Shown here: positions 7,882 through 16,673 of the stretch, piece by piece | Layout: each line of letters starts with the position of its first letter | Position numbering within the stretch: position 1 is the stretch's first letter | Origin: CAZUCE01 sp964619265 | GTDB lineage: Bacteria; Planctomycetota; UBA1135; GCA-002686595 | Length of the DNA stretch: 64,000 nt | Assembly (NCBI GenBank): GCA_964619265.1 | Contig: CAZUCE010000007.1 | Span: forward strand, 1-64,000 | Reading direction: 5' to 3' | Program-made: the position numbers and the translations under genes | The notes under the pieces: generated by a model | The model's input: the letters and a program-made list of their open reading frames with translations, nothing else | What the model was told of the DNA's origin: nothing | Databases searched by the model: none

Positions 7882-9243
7882 ATGTTGCGACTCTCCCTCA
7901 CGCTCCTCGCCCTGACAGCGACCTCGCTGGGCGCTCCCCTGTTTGCCCAGGAGAGCGGCTCGCCCCTGTGGCCGGTCTCTGGCTCGGACGGGGCGCCGGC
8001 ACTCCAGCAGCCGGTCCAGCCCCAAGCAGGGCAACCGGGCACGCCTGGAACAACCGGTCAGCCGCAGGATCGCGGTGTGGACTTCGTGTTCGGCGGAGTC
8101 GGCGTGCCGGCCGCGCCGCGCGGCCAGTCGACTTCGGTGGTCACGCGCACCCCGCGCCCCGCACTCAACTACCAAGGAGCCCGCGGCACGACCAGCGATC
8201 TACGCGTCCGTGTGCGGGACCTGTGCCGGGTGCGCGGGCAGGAGAACAACCGAGTGCATGGCCTCGGGCTGGTCACCGGCCTGGCCGGGACCGGCGATTC
8301 GGGCAACGCTGCGCGAACCAACCTCACCAACCTGTTGAGGATCGTGAACGTGAACCTGGATCCCTCCCAGGTCGCCTCGAACAACATCGCGATTGTCTGG
8401 GTGGAGGCGAACCTCCCGGCCGGCGTGAAGCCTGGCCGGACCCTCGACGCCCGCGTTTCCTCGCTGTACGACGCGGAAAGCCTGCTCGGCGGAAGCCTGG
8501 TTTGGTGTGAGTTGACCGATCCGGCCGGCACCACGGTGTATGGCACCGCGGGGGGCCCGATCACCGTCGGTGGCTTCTCAGCCAGCGGCGACGGGGTCTC
8601 CGCGACCCAAAACCACCTCACGGTGGGGCTGGTCAGCCAGGGCGTGAAGGTCGAAAAGGAAGTGCCGGCCCGCCTGATCACCGACCAGGGATTCGTGTAC
8701 TTGGATCTGCTGCCGAAGACCGGTGGATTCGGGAACGCGGTGCGAGTGGCCGACGCGATCGGCGAACGCTTCCCGGGTTCGGCGGTTCCGACCGACGCGA
8801 TGACCGTGCGCGTGGCCGCTCCCGAAGGACTCGCGATGACCGACGAGGTTCGCTTCGTGGGAACGCTGCTCGAGATCGGACTCGAGCCCGAGGCCAGTTC
8901 GCGGATCGTCATCAACGAGCGCACCGGGACGATCGTCCTCGGCGAGCAAGTTCGCATCGGGCGGGGCGCGATCACCAAGGGCAACCTGACCGTGACGATC
9001 GCCGAAACGCCCGAGGCCTCGCAGCCCGCGCCGTTCAGTCAAGGCACCACCGAGATCCTGCCGCGAACCGACCTGCTGATCGAAGAGCAAGACCGCGGTC
9101 TCTCGCTGATCAACGGCGCGGCCAGCCTCTCGGAAGTGGTCGAAGTCCTCAACGTGCTCGGCGTCACGCCGCGCGACATGATCGACATCCTGCAGTCCAT
9201 GGCCCAGGCGGGCATGCTGCACGGGGAGCTGATTGTCCAATGA
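7882..9243 (+). CDS. flgI: flagellar P-ring protein FlgI
   Basis: A 453-residue periplasmic P-ring protein. The signal peptide is MLRLSLTLLALTATSLGAPL followed by FAQ. About 80 residues of Gln/Pro/Gly-rich linker follow, an insertion relative to enteric FlgI, before the FlgI core begins at RVRDLCRVRGQENNRVHGLG and continues through GLAGTGDSGNAARTNLTNLL. The C-terminus SLSEVVEVLNVLGVTPRDMI is the standard FlgI end. ATG 7882 is chosen over the upstream ATG at 7849, which lies inside flgH and lacks a signal sequence. The stop overlaps flgJ by four bases (ATGA). Confidence 0.95.
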   Translation: MLRLSLTLLALTATSLGAPLFAQESGSPLWPVSGSDGAPALQQPVQPQAGQPGTPGTTGQPQDRGVDFVFGGVGVPAAPRGQSTSVVTRTPRPALNYQGARGTTSDLRVRVRDLCRVRGQENNRVHGLGLVTGLAGTGDSGNAARTNLTNLLRIVNVNLDPSQVASNNIAIVWVEANLPAGVKPGRTLDARVSSLYDAESLLGGSLVWCELTDPAGTTVYGTAGGPITVGGFSASGDGVSATQNHLTVGLVSQGVKVEKEVPARLITDQGFVYLDLLPKTGGFGNAVRVADAIGERFPGSAVPTDAMTVRVAAPEGLAMTDEVRFVGTLLEIGLEPEASSRIVINERTGTIVLGEQVRIGRGAITKGNLTVTIAETPEASQPAPFSQGTTEILPRTDLLIEEQDRGLSLINGAASLSEVVEVLNVLGVTPRDMIDILQSMAQAGMLHGELIVQ

Positions 9244-9677
9244 AGTTGGACGCATCCAAAGGTTTCGGTCAGGCCGGGGCCGAGTTCGCACGGCTTGGAA
9301 CGGAGGTCGCGCGGGCCCGTGTCGAAGGCGAACATCTTCGGCGCACCCAAGCCGAGGCCACAGCTGCCCTGGGCGAGTCCGGCGACTCAGGCGCCAAGGA
9401 CGCCGCGAAGGGCTTCGAGCAGATTTTTGCGCGCATGCTGGCGAGCGAGCTCCGCAAGGGACTCGGCGAGGGCTTCTTCGGATCCGGACCGGGTGCGGAC
9501 ACCTTCTCCGGCTGGCTCGACGAGTTCGTGGGCGAGGCCATCGCGGAGCGCGGCTCCCTGGGACTGGAGCGAATGCTCGAGGACCTGGCCTTCTCGCGCG
9601 TGAACGCGGCTCCCGAGTCCGAATCGGTGCGTCCCGCGGAAGCGGGCGAGGACACAACCTTCGAGGTGCTGCCGTGA
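9240..9677 (+). CDS. flgJ: FlgJ-type rod-binding protein, rod-cap domain only
   Basis: A 145-residue protein whose central part (AAKGFEQIFARMLASELRK, then FSGWLDEFVGEAIAERGSLGL) matches the rod-binding domain of FlgJ, the rod cap. The peptidoglycan hydrolase domain that follows in enteric FlgJ is absent, so another muramidase must open the cell wall. Residues 1-55 are helical and charged. It overlaps flgI by four bases and flgN by four bases, so the three are almost certainly co-translated. Confidence 0.85.
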   Translation: MKLDASKGFGQAGAEFARLGTEVARARVEGEHLRRTQAEATAALGESGDSGAKDAAKGFEQIFARMLASELRKGLGEGFFGSGPGADTFSGWLDEFVGEAIAERGSLGLERMLEDLAFSRVNAAPESESVRPAEAGEDTTFEVLP

Positions 9678-10144
9678 ATCAACTCGGATGGATCCGGCGA
9701 GCCGAAGGCTGGTCTCAAGAGGAAATCGGAGCCCAGGACCGCCTGCACGATGCGCTCGAAGCGCATCTGCAGGACTTGGTTTCCGGGCGGCCCGAGACGG
9801 TCGGCGACTCGGCGGCTCGGTTGGCCGAGCTGTCCGCAGAGAGCGTTCGCCGCGCGAAGCGTCTGCGCGTTCTGCTGCTGGAGCTTGCGCCGCTTTTGGG
9901 CCAAGCGCCGGACGGCTTGACGACCGCCGCGCGCTGCTTGGGCGAACCGGCCCGAGGGCTGGGCGAACTGGCCGCGAAGCTTCGATCCAAAGCTGGCCTC
10001 AATGGCCAGTTGACCCGCCGGGTTCTTTGGCTGGCCGGCAAACAAGGCGAACTCGTTCGCGACTTGCTCGGCGCTGCCTGCGGTCTCGAGCCCGGCGCCG
10101 ACCTCGAAACAGCCCGCGGAACCCGCGTCGACGGCCTTGCATAA
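9674..10144 (+). CDS. flgN: FlgN-like export chaperone for hook-filament junction proteins
   Basis: A 156-residue, almost wholly helical protein starting at GTG 9674 (GTGA overlap with flgJ). It is rich in Ala, Leu, Arg and Glu with long amphipathic helices (LHDALEAHLQDLVSGR; RRAKRLRVLLLELAPLL). FlgN family chaperones are poorly conserved, about 140-160 residues, and usually sit immediately before flgK and flgL; position and size are the main support here. It would bind FlgK and FlgL C-termini and deliver them to the export gate. Sequence alone is not decisive. Confidence 0.65.
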   Translation: MNQLGWIRRAEGWSQEEIGAQDRLHDALEAHLQDLVSGRPETVGDSAARLAELSAESVRRAKRLRVLLLELAPLLGQAPDGLTTAARCLGEPARGLGELAAKLRSKAGLNGQLTRRVLWLAGKQGELVRDLLGAACGLEPGADLETARGTRVDGLA

Positions 10145-10180
10145 GGCGCCAAAAGCCCCGCACCTGACCCCCCTCACCCC

Positions 10181-12535
10181 ATGTCGAACCTAGGAATCGG
10201 AAGCGGCCTGAAGGCCCTGCTCGCGGCGCAGGCTTCGCTGGATACCGTTGGAAACAACCTGGCCAACGTGAACACACCGGGCTACACGCGCCAGCGCGTG
10301 GATCTCGGCAGCAGCCTGTCCGTGGCTCGCTATGGGCTGCGGATTGGAACCGGCGTGGACACGCTCGGGGTCTCACGATCCATCGACGACCTTTTGCAGC
10401 AACGGCTGTTGGGTGCGATCGGAAATCGCGGCCGGATCGAAGCTGCGGCCAACTCGGTTCGCGGGATCGAATCGGTCTTCGGCGAGCTGGCCGGGAACGG
10501 AATCGGCGACGGGCTCGAGCGGTTTTACTCCGCGGCTAGTGCGCTCGCGGCGGGGCCGGCCGATCCGATCCTTCAGAACGATCTCGTTCAGGGAGCCAGG
10601 TCCGTCGTCGATCGATTCCGCGAGGTCTCCGCCGGATTGGAAGACACCGCCGGGTCCTTGGTGGGACAGATCGATGGCGCGGTCGATGAGGTCAATGAAC
10701 TGACCACGCGCATCGCGATCGTGAATTCACAAATCGCGTCCCTGAACGGCACGCCCGGGCCGGCGAACGAGCTGCTCGACGAACGAAGCCGGTTGGTTTC
10801 GGAGCTGGCTGAGTTGGTGGACGTTCGGGAATCGGTGGATCAGCACGGGCACCACAACGTGTTCGCGGGCTCGAACTTGATCGTGACCCACGACCGCGCC
10901 CTGGAGTTGGAATCGGTCGCCCAAGCGGACGGCACGATTGGAATCCGCAGCGAAGCCTCTTCGAGCACGATCCAGCTCAAGGGCGGATCCCTGGCCGGCC
11001 TGCTCAACCTGCAAGGCAACCAAGTCGGCGAGCTCGGTACGCAACTCGACCAACTGGCCCAGGCGCTGATCCTCAACACCAACCGCGCGCACAGCACCGG
11101 TGTCCCGGCGACCGGTTCTTACAACTCGTTGCGCGGATCGAACGCTTTGGTGGACGTCGACGGAAGCGGAACCTCGCTCGACGATCCGATCGGCGACGCG
11201 GGGTTGCCCTTTGATGTGCTGGAAGGCGAGCTCACCGTCAATGTGGTCGACGACGCGACCGGCGACGTGACCACGACCCGGATCGCGATCGATCCTGAAA
11301 GCACAACGGTCGGAGAGTTGATCTCTAGCCTGGACGACATCGACGGCCTGCGGGCTTGGGTCGATTCGAACGGGTTTGTGGCGGTCGAGTCGACCGCGGG
11401 CAAGGGCTTTGACTTCTCGAACCGGCTCGACCCGACGCCGGATGTCGCGGGGACCTTTGGTGGATCCAGCGCCACGCTCGGGTCCAGCCAATCTGGGCCC
11501 TACAACCTGGACCCGGCCTCTTCGCTGACCTTCGCGGTGCCGGCCGGCGGACCGACCAACGTGTCGGTCTCGTTCCCCGGTGGCGCCTTCGAGGACTTCT
11601 CTTCGGTCTCGGCCGAAGAACTGGCCGAGTTCCTGAACACCGACGCCGGCTTCGCGGGCCAAGGGCTCGAGGCGACTTCGGTGGGCGGCTACTTGCACGT
11701 GAATACGATCGACGGCGGCACAGCCCAGAGTTTCGAACTCACCGGCGGGGATGCCGCCGCGGCGCTCGGATTCGAAGACGTCATCGGTCAAGCCGTCTCC
11801 GGCCACGACCTCGCGGTCTCGGTGGACCTGAGCGGCGAGTACACCGGGGAACAGTCCCAGCAGTTCGTGTTCCAAGTCGTGGGGGAAGGCACCGTGGGCA
11901 CCACCGAAGGACTGCAGGTCGAGGTGTTCGACGGGGAAGGCGGACTCGTGGCGACGCTGGACATCGGACCGAACTACACGCCGGGCGAGACGATCGACGT
12001 GGTCGACGGCCTCGAAATTTCGTTCGGGCTGGGCGAGTTGTCGCAGAGCGCGGGCGATCGCTTCGCGGTCGATGCCGTGGCCGACTCGGACACGACCGAT
12101 GTTCTGGTCGCGCTTGGGCTAGGCGGTTTCTTCGTGGGCTCCAGCGCGTCGACCATCGACGTCCGCGAAGACCTGCTGGACAACCCCGCGGGCGTGGCCA
12201 CTTCCACGAGCGGCACAGCCGGCGGGAACCGAGCGATCCTCGATTTGCTCGAGTCGGAGGAGACCTCGCTCGAAATTTTGGGCGACCAGAGCATCAACGA
12301 GGCCTACGCCGGGATCATTGGAGAAATCGGGTTCCAAGTCTCGAGCCTGGACGGTGCGCTCGAGAGTTCCGATGCGCAGCTCCGCGCGCTAGAGGAACGG
12401 CGCGAATCGGTGTCGGGGGTCAACACCGACGAAGAGCTCGTGGACCTCGTGCGCTTCGAGCAGTCCTACGCCGCCGCGGCCCAGTTCCTGTCTGTCGTTT
12501 CGCAGCTCGAGGACGAGTTGCTTCAGATTCTCTAG
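10181..12535 (+). CDS. flgK: hook-associated protein 1, FlgK (enlarged)
   Basis: A 784-residue junction protein between hook and filament. The N-terminus (IGSGLKALLAAQASLDTVGN, NLANVNTPGYTRQRVDL) and C-terminus (ESVSGVNTDEELVDLVRFEQ, SYAAAAQFLSVVSQLEDELL) are classical FlgK. Enteric FlgK is about 550 residues; the extra 230 residues lie in the middle (about 330-690) and are Gly/Asp/Thr/Ser rich with repeated beta-type segments, so the surface-exposed domains are expanded. Secretion is by the flagellar type III system. It starts 36 bases after flgN; its stop TAG is part of the flgL ribosome site. Confidence 0.95.
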   Translation: MSNLGIGSGLKALLAAQASLDTVGNNLANVNTPGYTRQRVDLGSSLSVARYGLRIGTGVDTLGVSRSIDDLLQQRLLGAIGNRGRIEAAANSVRGIESVFGELAGNGIGDGLERFYSAASALAAGPADPILQNDLVQGARSVVDRFREVSAGLEDTAGSLVGQIDGAVDEVNELTTRIAIVNSQIASLNGTPGPANELLDERSRLVSELAELVDVRESVDQHGHHNVFAGSNLIVTHDRALELESVAQADGTIGIRSEASSSTIQLKGGSLAGLLNLQGNQVGELGTQLDQLAQALILNTNRAHSTGVPATGSYNSLRGSNALVDVDGSGTSLDDPIGDAGLPFDVLEGELTVNVVDDATGDVTTTRIAIDPESTTVGELISSLDDIDGLRAWVDSNGFVAVESTAGKGFDFSNRLDPTPDVAGTFGGSSATLGSSQSGPYNLDPASSLTFAVPAGGPTNVSVSFPGGAFEDFSSVSAEELAEFLNTDAGFAGQGLEATSVGGYLHVNTIDGGTAQSFELTGGDAAAALGFEDVIGQAVSGHDLAVSVDLSGEYTGEQSQQFVFQVVGEGTVGTTEGLQVEVFDGEGGLVATLDIGPNYTPGETIDVVDGLEISFGLGELSQSAGDRFAVDAVADSDTTDVLVALGLGGFFVGSSASTIDVREDLLDNPAGVATSTSGTAGGNRAILDLLESEETSLEILGDQSINEAYAGIIGEIGFQVSSLDGALESSDAQLRALEERRESVSGVNTDEELVDLVRFEQSYAAAAQFLSVVSQLEDELLQIL

Positions 12536-12540
12536 GAGGT
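12534..12540 (+). promoter_or_regulatory. strong ribosome binding site for flgL
   Basis: AGGAGGT overlaps the flgK stop codon (TAG, 12533-12535) and sits five bases before the GTG start of flgL. It decides the start of flgL, which has no nearby ATG, and couples flgL translation to flgK termination. Confidence 0.8.
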
Positions 12541-12545
12541 CTTCC

Positions 12546-13982
12546 GTGCCTATCTCTCGCATTTCCTCCTCCCAGACTTACAGCCGCGTGTTGAGCGGCC
12601 TGCACCTGAACACGGCGCGCCTGTTGCGCAGTCAGGAGCAGCTCTCGTCCGGCCTCCGATTCCAATTGCCTTCGGATGATCCGGGTGCCGCGCGGCGCGT
12701 GCTGGACCTCCAGGCGCGCCTGGCTTCCTCCGTGCGAGCCCAGGACGCACTGGCTTCCGGCGAGCAGGTTTTGGGCGAGGGCGCTGGGCGTTTGTTGGAT
12801 GCGTCCGGCCTCGTGGCGGAGGCTCGCGAACACCTGATCCAGGCCATGAACGGTGTGCTCGATCCGGATTCGCGGGCGTTGATCGGCGGAGAACTGCGGT
12901 CGATTCGCGACGAACTGTTGCGTCTCGCCAACAGCAGCCTGGACGGCAACTCGCTGTTCGCGGGTTCGAAGACGGGAACCCAGCCGTTCGAGATTCAAAC
13001 CCAGGGGGGCGTGGAACGAGTCGTGTACGCAGGCGACGGCGAGAGCCAAGCGATCGAGGTCGACGGCAATCGCACGCCGATCACGCTTTCCGGTCTGGAC
13101 ATCTTTGCGGCCTTCGAACCGACCGGGGTGACCCTCGTTGGCACGACCGGCTTGGGGCTCGGGACCACCGCGAATCAAGGTACCGGGAGCGCCGAGATCC
13201 AAATCCGTTCCGACGGGGTCGACGTCTCCGCGCTGGGCGGCGTGGGGATTTCCGCGACCGGTTCGCTCGAGAGCAGCTTGGTCGGAACCCAACTCGTGTC
13301 GATCGATGCGACCGCAGGAACGATCCGCTTGGGCGACGGGGCAGCCGTTGAAATCCCCGACCTCGGCTCGCCCGAGGCGGCCAACTTCCAACTAACCGGT
13401 TCGGGCGGCGCGACGGTGCAGCTCGATCTGTCGGGCTGGGATGGCACGTCGACCACCGAGCCCGTCACCGGCACGGCTTCGATTTCCTTCGACGGCGGAC
13501 CGTTCACTTCCCTGGACACCTCCAACACGGATCTGAGGTTGGTGGCACCGGATGGCGAGCGCGTGGTCCATGTGGATGCAACGGCTGTGCAAAGCGCCGG
13601 CCGCGAGCTGGTCCACTTCACGGGCGCCGAGAACCTCTTCGACCTGCTGGAGGGTGTGGCGAACGATCTCGAATCCTCCGAGGAATTCGGCGTGGACGAG
13701 CTTCAAGATCGTCTCGGCCTTCGGCTCGAGGAGCTCGGCCGGCACCTGAATTCAGTGGGCGTTGGCCTCGGAACCCTGGGCGCGCGGACCCAACGCTTGG
13801 AGGATTCTCGGAACAGCCACGCTTCGGTCGAGTTGAGCACCCGCCAGCGATTGTCGGACGTCCAGGACGCCGATATCTCCGAGGTCGTCCTCGATCTTCA
13901 GCAGTCCCAATCCGCCCTTCAGCTCAGCCAGGCCGCAGGCTCTCGGCTGCTGCAGACCTCGCTCCTCGACTTCCTCCGGTAG
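12546..13982 (+). CDS. flgL: hook-associated protein 3, FlgL
   Basis: A 478-residue flagellin-like junction protein starting at GTG. The N-terminus (ISRISSSQTYSRVLSGLHLN, then SQEQLSSGLRFQLPSDDPGA) is the flagellin-type D0/D1 helix and the C-terminus (VQDADISEVVLDLQQSQSAL) its partner. The LSSG-x-R-x-x-x-P-S-D-D-P motif is diagnostic. It is about 160 residues longer than enteric FlgL; the added central residues 160-390 are Gly/Thr/Ser rich beta-type sequence, parallel to the expansion in FlgK. Role: second layer of the hook-filament junction. Confidence 0.95.
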   Translation: MPISRISSSQTYSRVLSGLHLNTARLLRSQEQLSSGLRFQLPSDDPGAARRVLDLQARLASSVRAQDALASGEQVLGEGAGRLLDASGLVAEAREHLIQAMNGVLDPDSRALIGGELRSIRDELLRLANSSLDGNSLFAGSKTGTQPFEIQTQGGVERVVYAGDGESQAIEVDGNRTPITLSGLDIFAAFEPTGVTLVGTTGLGLGTTANQGTGSAEIQIRSDGVDVSALGGVGISATGSLESSLVGTQLVSIDATAGTIRLGDGAAVEIPDLGSPEAANFQLTGSGGATVQLDLSGWDGTSTTEPVTGTASISFDGGPFTSLDTSNTDLRLVAPDGERVVHVDATAVQSAGRELVHFTGAENLFDLLEGVANDLESSEEFGVDELQDRLGLRLEELGRHLNSVGVGLGTLGARTQRLEDSRNSHASVELSTRQRLSDVQDADISEVVLDLQQSQSALQLSQAAGSRLLQTSLLDFLR

Positions 13983-14006
13983 GCGACTGAAGCCCCGACG
14001 ACCCCC

Positions 14007-14315
14007 ATGTCAGAACCTGTTCAGAACATCCACCCGGTCACCCCGGGCTCAGGGAGCCAGGCTCCCGCTACCCAAGGCGCGTCCTCGGAGAGCACCGTCG
14101 CGTTCCAGGCGCTCCTCGAAAAGCTCGAGGAAAGCGCCGCCGACCTCGCCCGTGAAGAAGCGGGCATCGCCAGCGCCGAACAGCTTGCTTCCGCGGTGGA
14201 GCGCGCCCGTGACTCGTTCGGGGAAGCGCTCGAACTTGGCCGCGACCTGCTCGAAAACCTTCACCAGGCCCAACTTCAACAAGACTCAAGCAGCGAGTCC
14301 GGATCCAGCCTCTGA
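14007..14315 (+). CDS. small flagellar-cluster protein of unknown function
   Basis: A 102-residue acidic protein 24 bases after flgL on the same strand. Residues 1-32 are Ser/Pro/Gly/Gln rich and probably disordered; residues 33-95 form one or two long amphipathic helices (LLEKLEESAADLAREEAGIA; RARDSFGEALELGRDLLENL). No signal peptide. The disordered N-terminus plus helical C-terminus resembles small export substrates, anti-sigma or FlaG/FliE-sized proteins, but no family motif is recognised. Its spacing places it at the end of the flagellar transcript. Confidence 0.65.
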   Translation: MSEPVQNIHPVTPGSGSQAPATQGASSESTVAFQALLEKLEESAADLAREEAGIASAEQLASAVERARDSFGEALELGRDLLENLHQAQLQQDSSSESGSSL

Positions 14316-14387
14316 TCTCCTTCCTTCTTAGCCCCTCCTTGCAGCCGGGCGAGAAGCCTCCACGAACACATCGACCTCGAAGCCACC

Positions 14388-15473
14388 ATGTCTCTGACCA
14401 TCGCTACCACTTCCTCTCAAGCGCCCGCGACCCGCGCTCTCAAGGCCGGTTCCCAGCCGGTGATCGACCTCATGAGCCGCGTGCTGCGCGACGGCCGGCC
14501 GCTCGAAGGTGAGTATCCGCTGGTCTTCCGGGAAGGTTTCCCCGGGAAGCTGATTCGCCTCGGGGACGCAAACGGAACGTACTCCGGGCTGTCGGTCCTC
14601 CCGCGCGAACTCGTGACGTCGGCGGGTCGCCTTCCGGTCGTGCTGATCGGCTCGGTTTGCACGGATCCGGCACACCAGGGCAAGGGCCTTGCGGCGCGCG
14701 CGCTCGAGGCCGCCGAAGAATTCGCCCGCGAGAGGGGCGCCGTCGCGACCTTGCTGTGGGCGGATCATCCCGGCTACTACTGCTCACGTGGCTACCGGGC
14801 CGTGGGTGCCGAGATCGACGTCCAGCTCTCGGCCGCGTTGCTACCGCGGTTGGACCAATCCGGCAGCATCCGAGAAGCCAGTCCGAACGACAGCTACATG
14901 ATCCACGCCCTTCAGATGGCGAGCCCGGTCCGCGTTTCGCGCAAGCTGCCCGAGACCCAGGCGCTGCTTCAAATCCCCGGCTCGAAGACGCTGGTGTGGG
15001 AGTCGGAGGGCGAAGTTCGTGCCTATGCCTCGATGGGCAAAGGCGAGGACCTCACCAACGTGATCCACGAGTGGGGCGGCGAAACCGAGGGCGTCTTGGC
15101 CCTGGCGCGCGCCCACGCCGAGGCCCGATTGTCCGTCGATCCGGAGGCCCAGGTCTACCTGATCGCCCCCGATGCGCCCCTGGAAGTCACCCAGAAGCTC
15201 GTCGACTTGGGCTTCCCGACCGCCCGCGGGGTGCTCGCCATGGGCAAGCTGACCGACCGCTCCCGCGCGCTGCTGGCCCTGGCCAGCATCACCGGAACCA
15301 AGCAGGAAGATGCCGAAAAGGCCACTTCGGACCTCTCCGATCGTGAATTGCTGCAATGCCTGCTCCCGGCCCGCTCCGAAAGCGAAACCGCCATCCAGGT
15401 GGCGTCGCGCCTTGGAGTCGAGCCAGGTCGCCTGGCGATGTTTGCCTTCGTCTCGGGATTCGACTCCATCTAA
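14388..15473 (+). CDS. GNAT-family N-acetyltransferase
   Basis: A 361-residue protein with an N-terminal GNAT domain (about 20-150). The acetyl-CoA pyrophosphate loop is VCTDPAHQGKGLAARALEAA (Q/R-x-x-G-x-G/A signature), followed by ATLLWADHPGYYCSRGYRAV, the beta-5/alpha-4 region. The second half (about 165-360) resembles a second, degenerate GNAT-like fold plus a short helical tail. The substrate is unknown. It lies 72 bases downstream of the flagellar genes, and with the ketosynthase that follows it may modify a flagellar or surface component, but this is only positional inference. Confidence 0.8.
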   Translation: MSLTIATTSSQAPATRALKAGSQPVIDLMSRVLRDGRPLEGEYPLVFREGFPGKLIRLGDANGTYSGLSVLPRELVTSAGRLPVVLIGSVCTDPAHQGKGLAARALEAAEEFARERGAVATLLWADHPGYYCSRGYRAVGAEIDVQLSAALLPRLDQSGSIREASPNDSYMIHALQMASPVRVSRKLPETQALLQIPGSKTLVWESEGEVRAYASMGKGEDLTNVIHEWGGETEGVLALARAHAEARLSVDPEAQVYLIAPDAPLEVTQKLVDLGFPTARGVLAMGKLTDRSRALLALASITGTKQEDAEKATSDLSDRELLQCLLPARSESETAIQVASRLGVEPGRLAMFAFVSGFDSI

Positions 15474-15590
15474 GGAAGCGGGCAAGCCGAATCTCAAGGA
15501 AGAAGGGAAGCCGGCGGGTTTGTCGTGGCTCTGGGCACTAGGCTGCCTGCGCCAATCGCTCGACTCGTCGGTCCGACCCTCACTTCTCCC

Positions 15591-16673
15591 ATGAAAGCCA
15601 GACTCCTCGGAACCGGCCGTGCCCTCCCCGGGGACGAGATCGCCGGTGCCATCCTCGACAACGAGGGCCTGGCGGGCCTGATGGGCGAGGTGCGCGAGCG
15701 ACTTTCGGACGAGGCTCCGGACGTTGAAGTCCTGCCGACCGATCCGAAGTTTCCCGAGCGCCGGCTCGGAGTCCTGCGGCGCCGGGTGCTCGAGCGTTCG
15801 CTCACGGTGCGCGACATGGCCGTCGAAGCGGGGCGGCGGGCCCTTGCCGACGCCGGTGTGACCGCGGAGTCGATCGGAGCGGTCATCGTGAACACAACGA
15901 CCCCCGATGGGTTGGTTCCGGTCACGGCCTGCACGGTGCAGGACCGACTGGGCCTCGGGGAAGAAGTAGCCGCGTTCGATCAGAACCTTGGCTGCAACGG
16001 ATTCCTCGGCGGTCTTTATTCCGCGGAGGGGACCGTCGGCCGGGATCCGAGTCGGCCGAACGTTTTGGTGATCGCCGCCGAGCGCATGGTCGCCGTGCTG
16101 GATGCCAGCGATCGCGCGACCATGCCGGTGTGTGGCGACGGTGCCGGGGCCGCCGTACTTGGGCCGCCGATCGATCCCAATGGGCCGCCGGTTTGGATGG
16201 CCACGCGTGGCAGCTCGGGCGAGAACATCACGATCTACGCCGTGCGCGGCGATCATCCGGTCTATCGCGTGCGCACCGAACAGGGGCGGCTGTTCATCGA
16301 GCCCGACCGCGTGCACCGATTCTCTCTCGCCATGGAAGGGCGCGAGGTGTTCAAGGACATGGTGCGCCTGATGCCCGATCGCATCGCGGCCTACTGCGAA
16401 CGCGCCGGGGTCCCGCTGGACGAGGTCGACCTGTTCCTCTTTCACCAGGCCAACGAGCGCATGATCGAGGGCTTCGCCGAGCGGCTGCTCGGCCCCGAGT
16501 TCCGCTCGCGAACTCCGATGCACATCGACGAGCTCGGCAACACCTCGAGCGCCACGGTGCCGATCCTGCTCGACCAGGTTCGCAAAGAGGGTCGCCTAGA
16601 ATCTGGGCAAAAGGCCCTTTTGTGCAGTTTCGGCGCGGGCTATTCGATGGGAATGACCCTGCTAGACGGATGA
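15591..16673 (+). CDS. FabH-like 3-oxoacyl-ACP synthase III family protein
   Basis: A 360-residue thiolase-fold condensing enzyme. The catalytic triad of FabH enzymes is visible: Cys in FDQNLGCNGFLGGLY, His in FLFHQANERMI, and Asn in DELGNTSSATVPI. The C-terminal FGAGYSMGMTLL motif is also typical. ATG 15591 is chosen; the open frame extends 66 bases upstream without a good start. Differences from housekeeping FabH (for example an unusual 25-residue N-terminal loop DEIAGAILDNEGLAGLMGEV) suggest a specialised role such as making an unusual acyl chain, possibly for a surface glycoconjugate or secondary lipid. Its TGA overlaps the next gene's ATG by four bases. Confidence 0.88.
   Translation: MKARLLGTGRALPGDEIAGAILDNEGLAGLMGEVRERLSDEAPDVEVLPTDPKFPERRLGVLRRRVLERSLTVRDMAVEAGRRALADAGVTAESIGAVIVNTTTPDGLVPVTACTVQDRLGLGEEVAAFDQNLGCNGFLGGLYSAEGTVGRDPSRPNVLVIAAERMVAVLDASDRATMPVCGDGAGAAVLGPPIDPNGPPVWMATRGSSGENITIYAVRGDHPVYRVRTEQGRLFIEPDRVHRFSLAMEGREVFKDMVRLMPDRIAAYCERAGVPLDEVDLFLFHQANERMIEGFAERLLGPEFRSRTPMHIDELGNTSSATVPILLDQVRKEGRLESGQKALLCSFGAGYSMGMTLLDG

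Noticed and set aside
14841..16523. 560-codon reverse-strand frame over the GNAT and FabH genes
   Set aside because: Shadow of real high-GC genes; no motif and no start signals.
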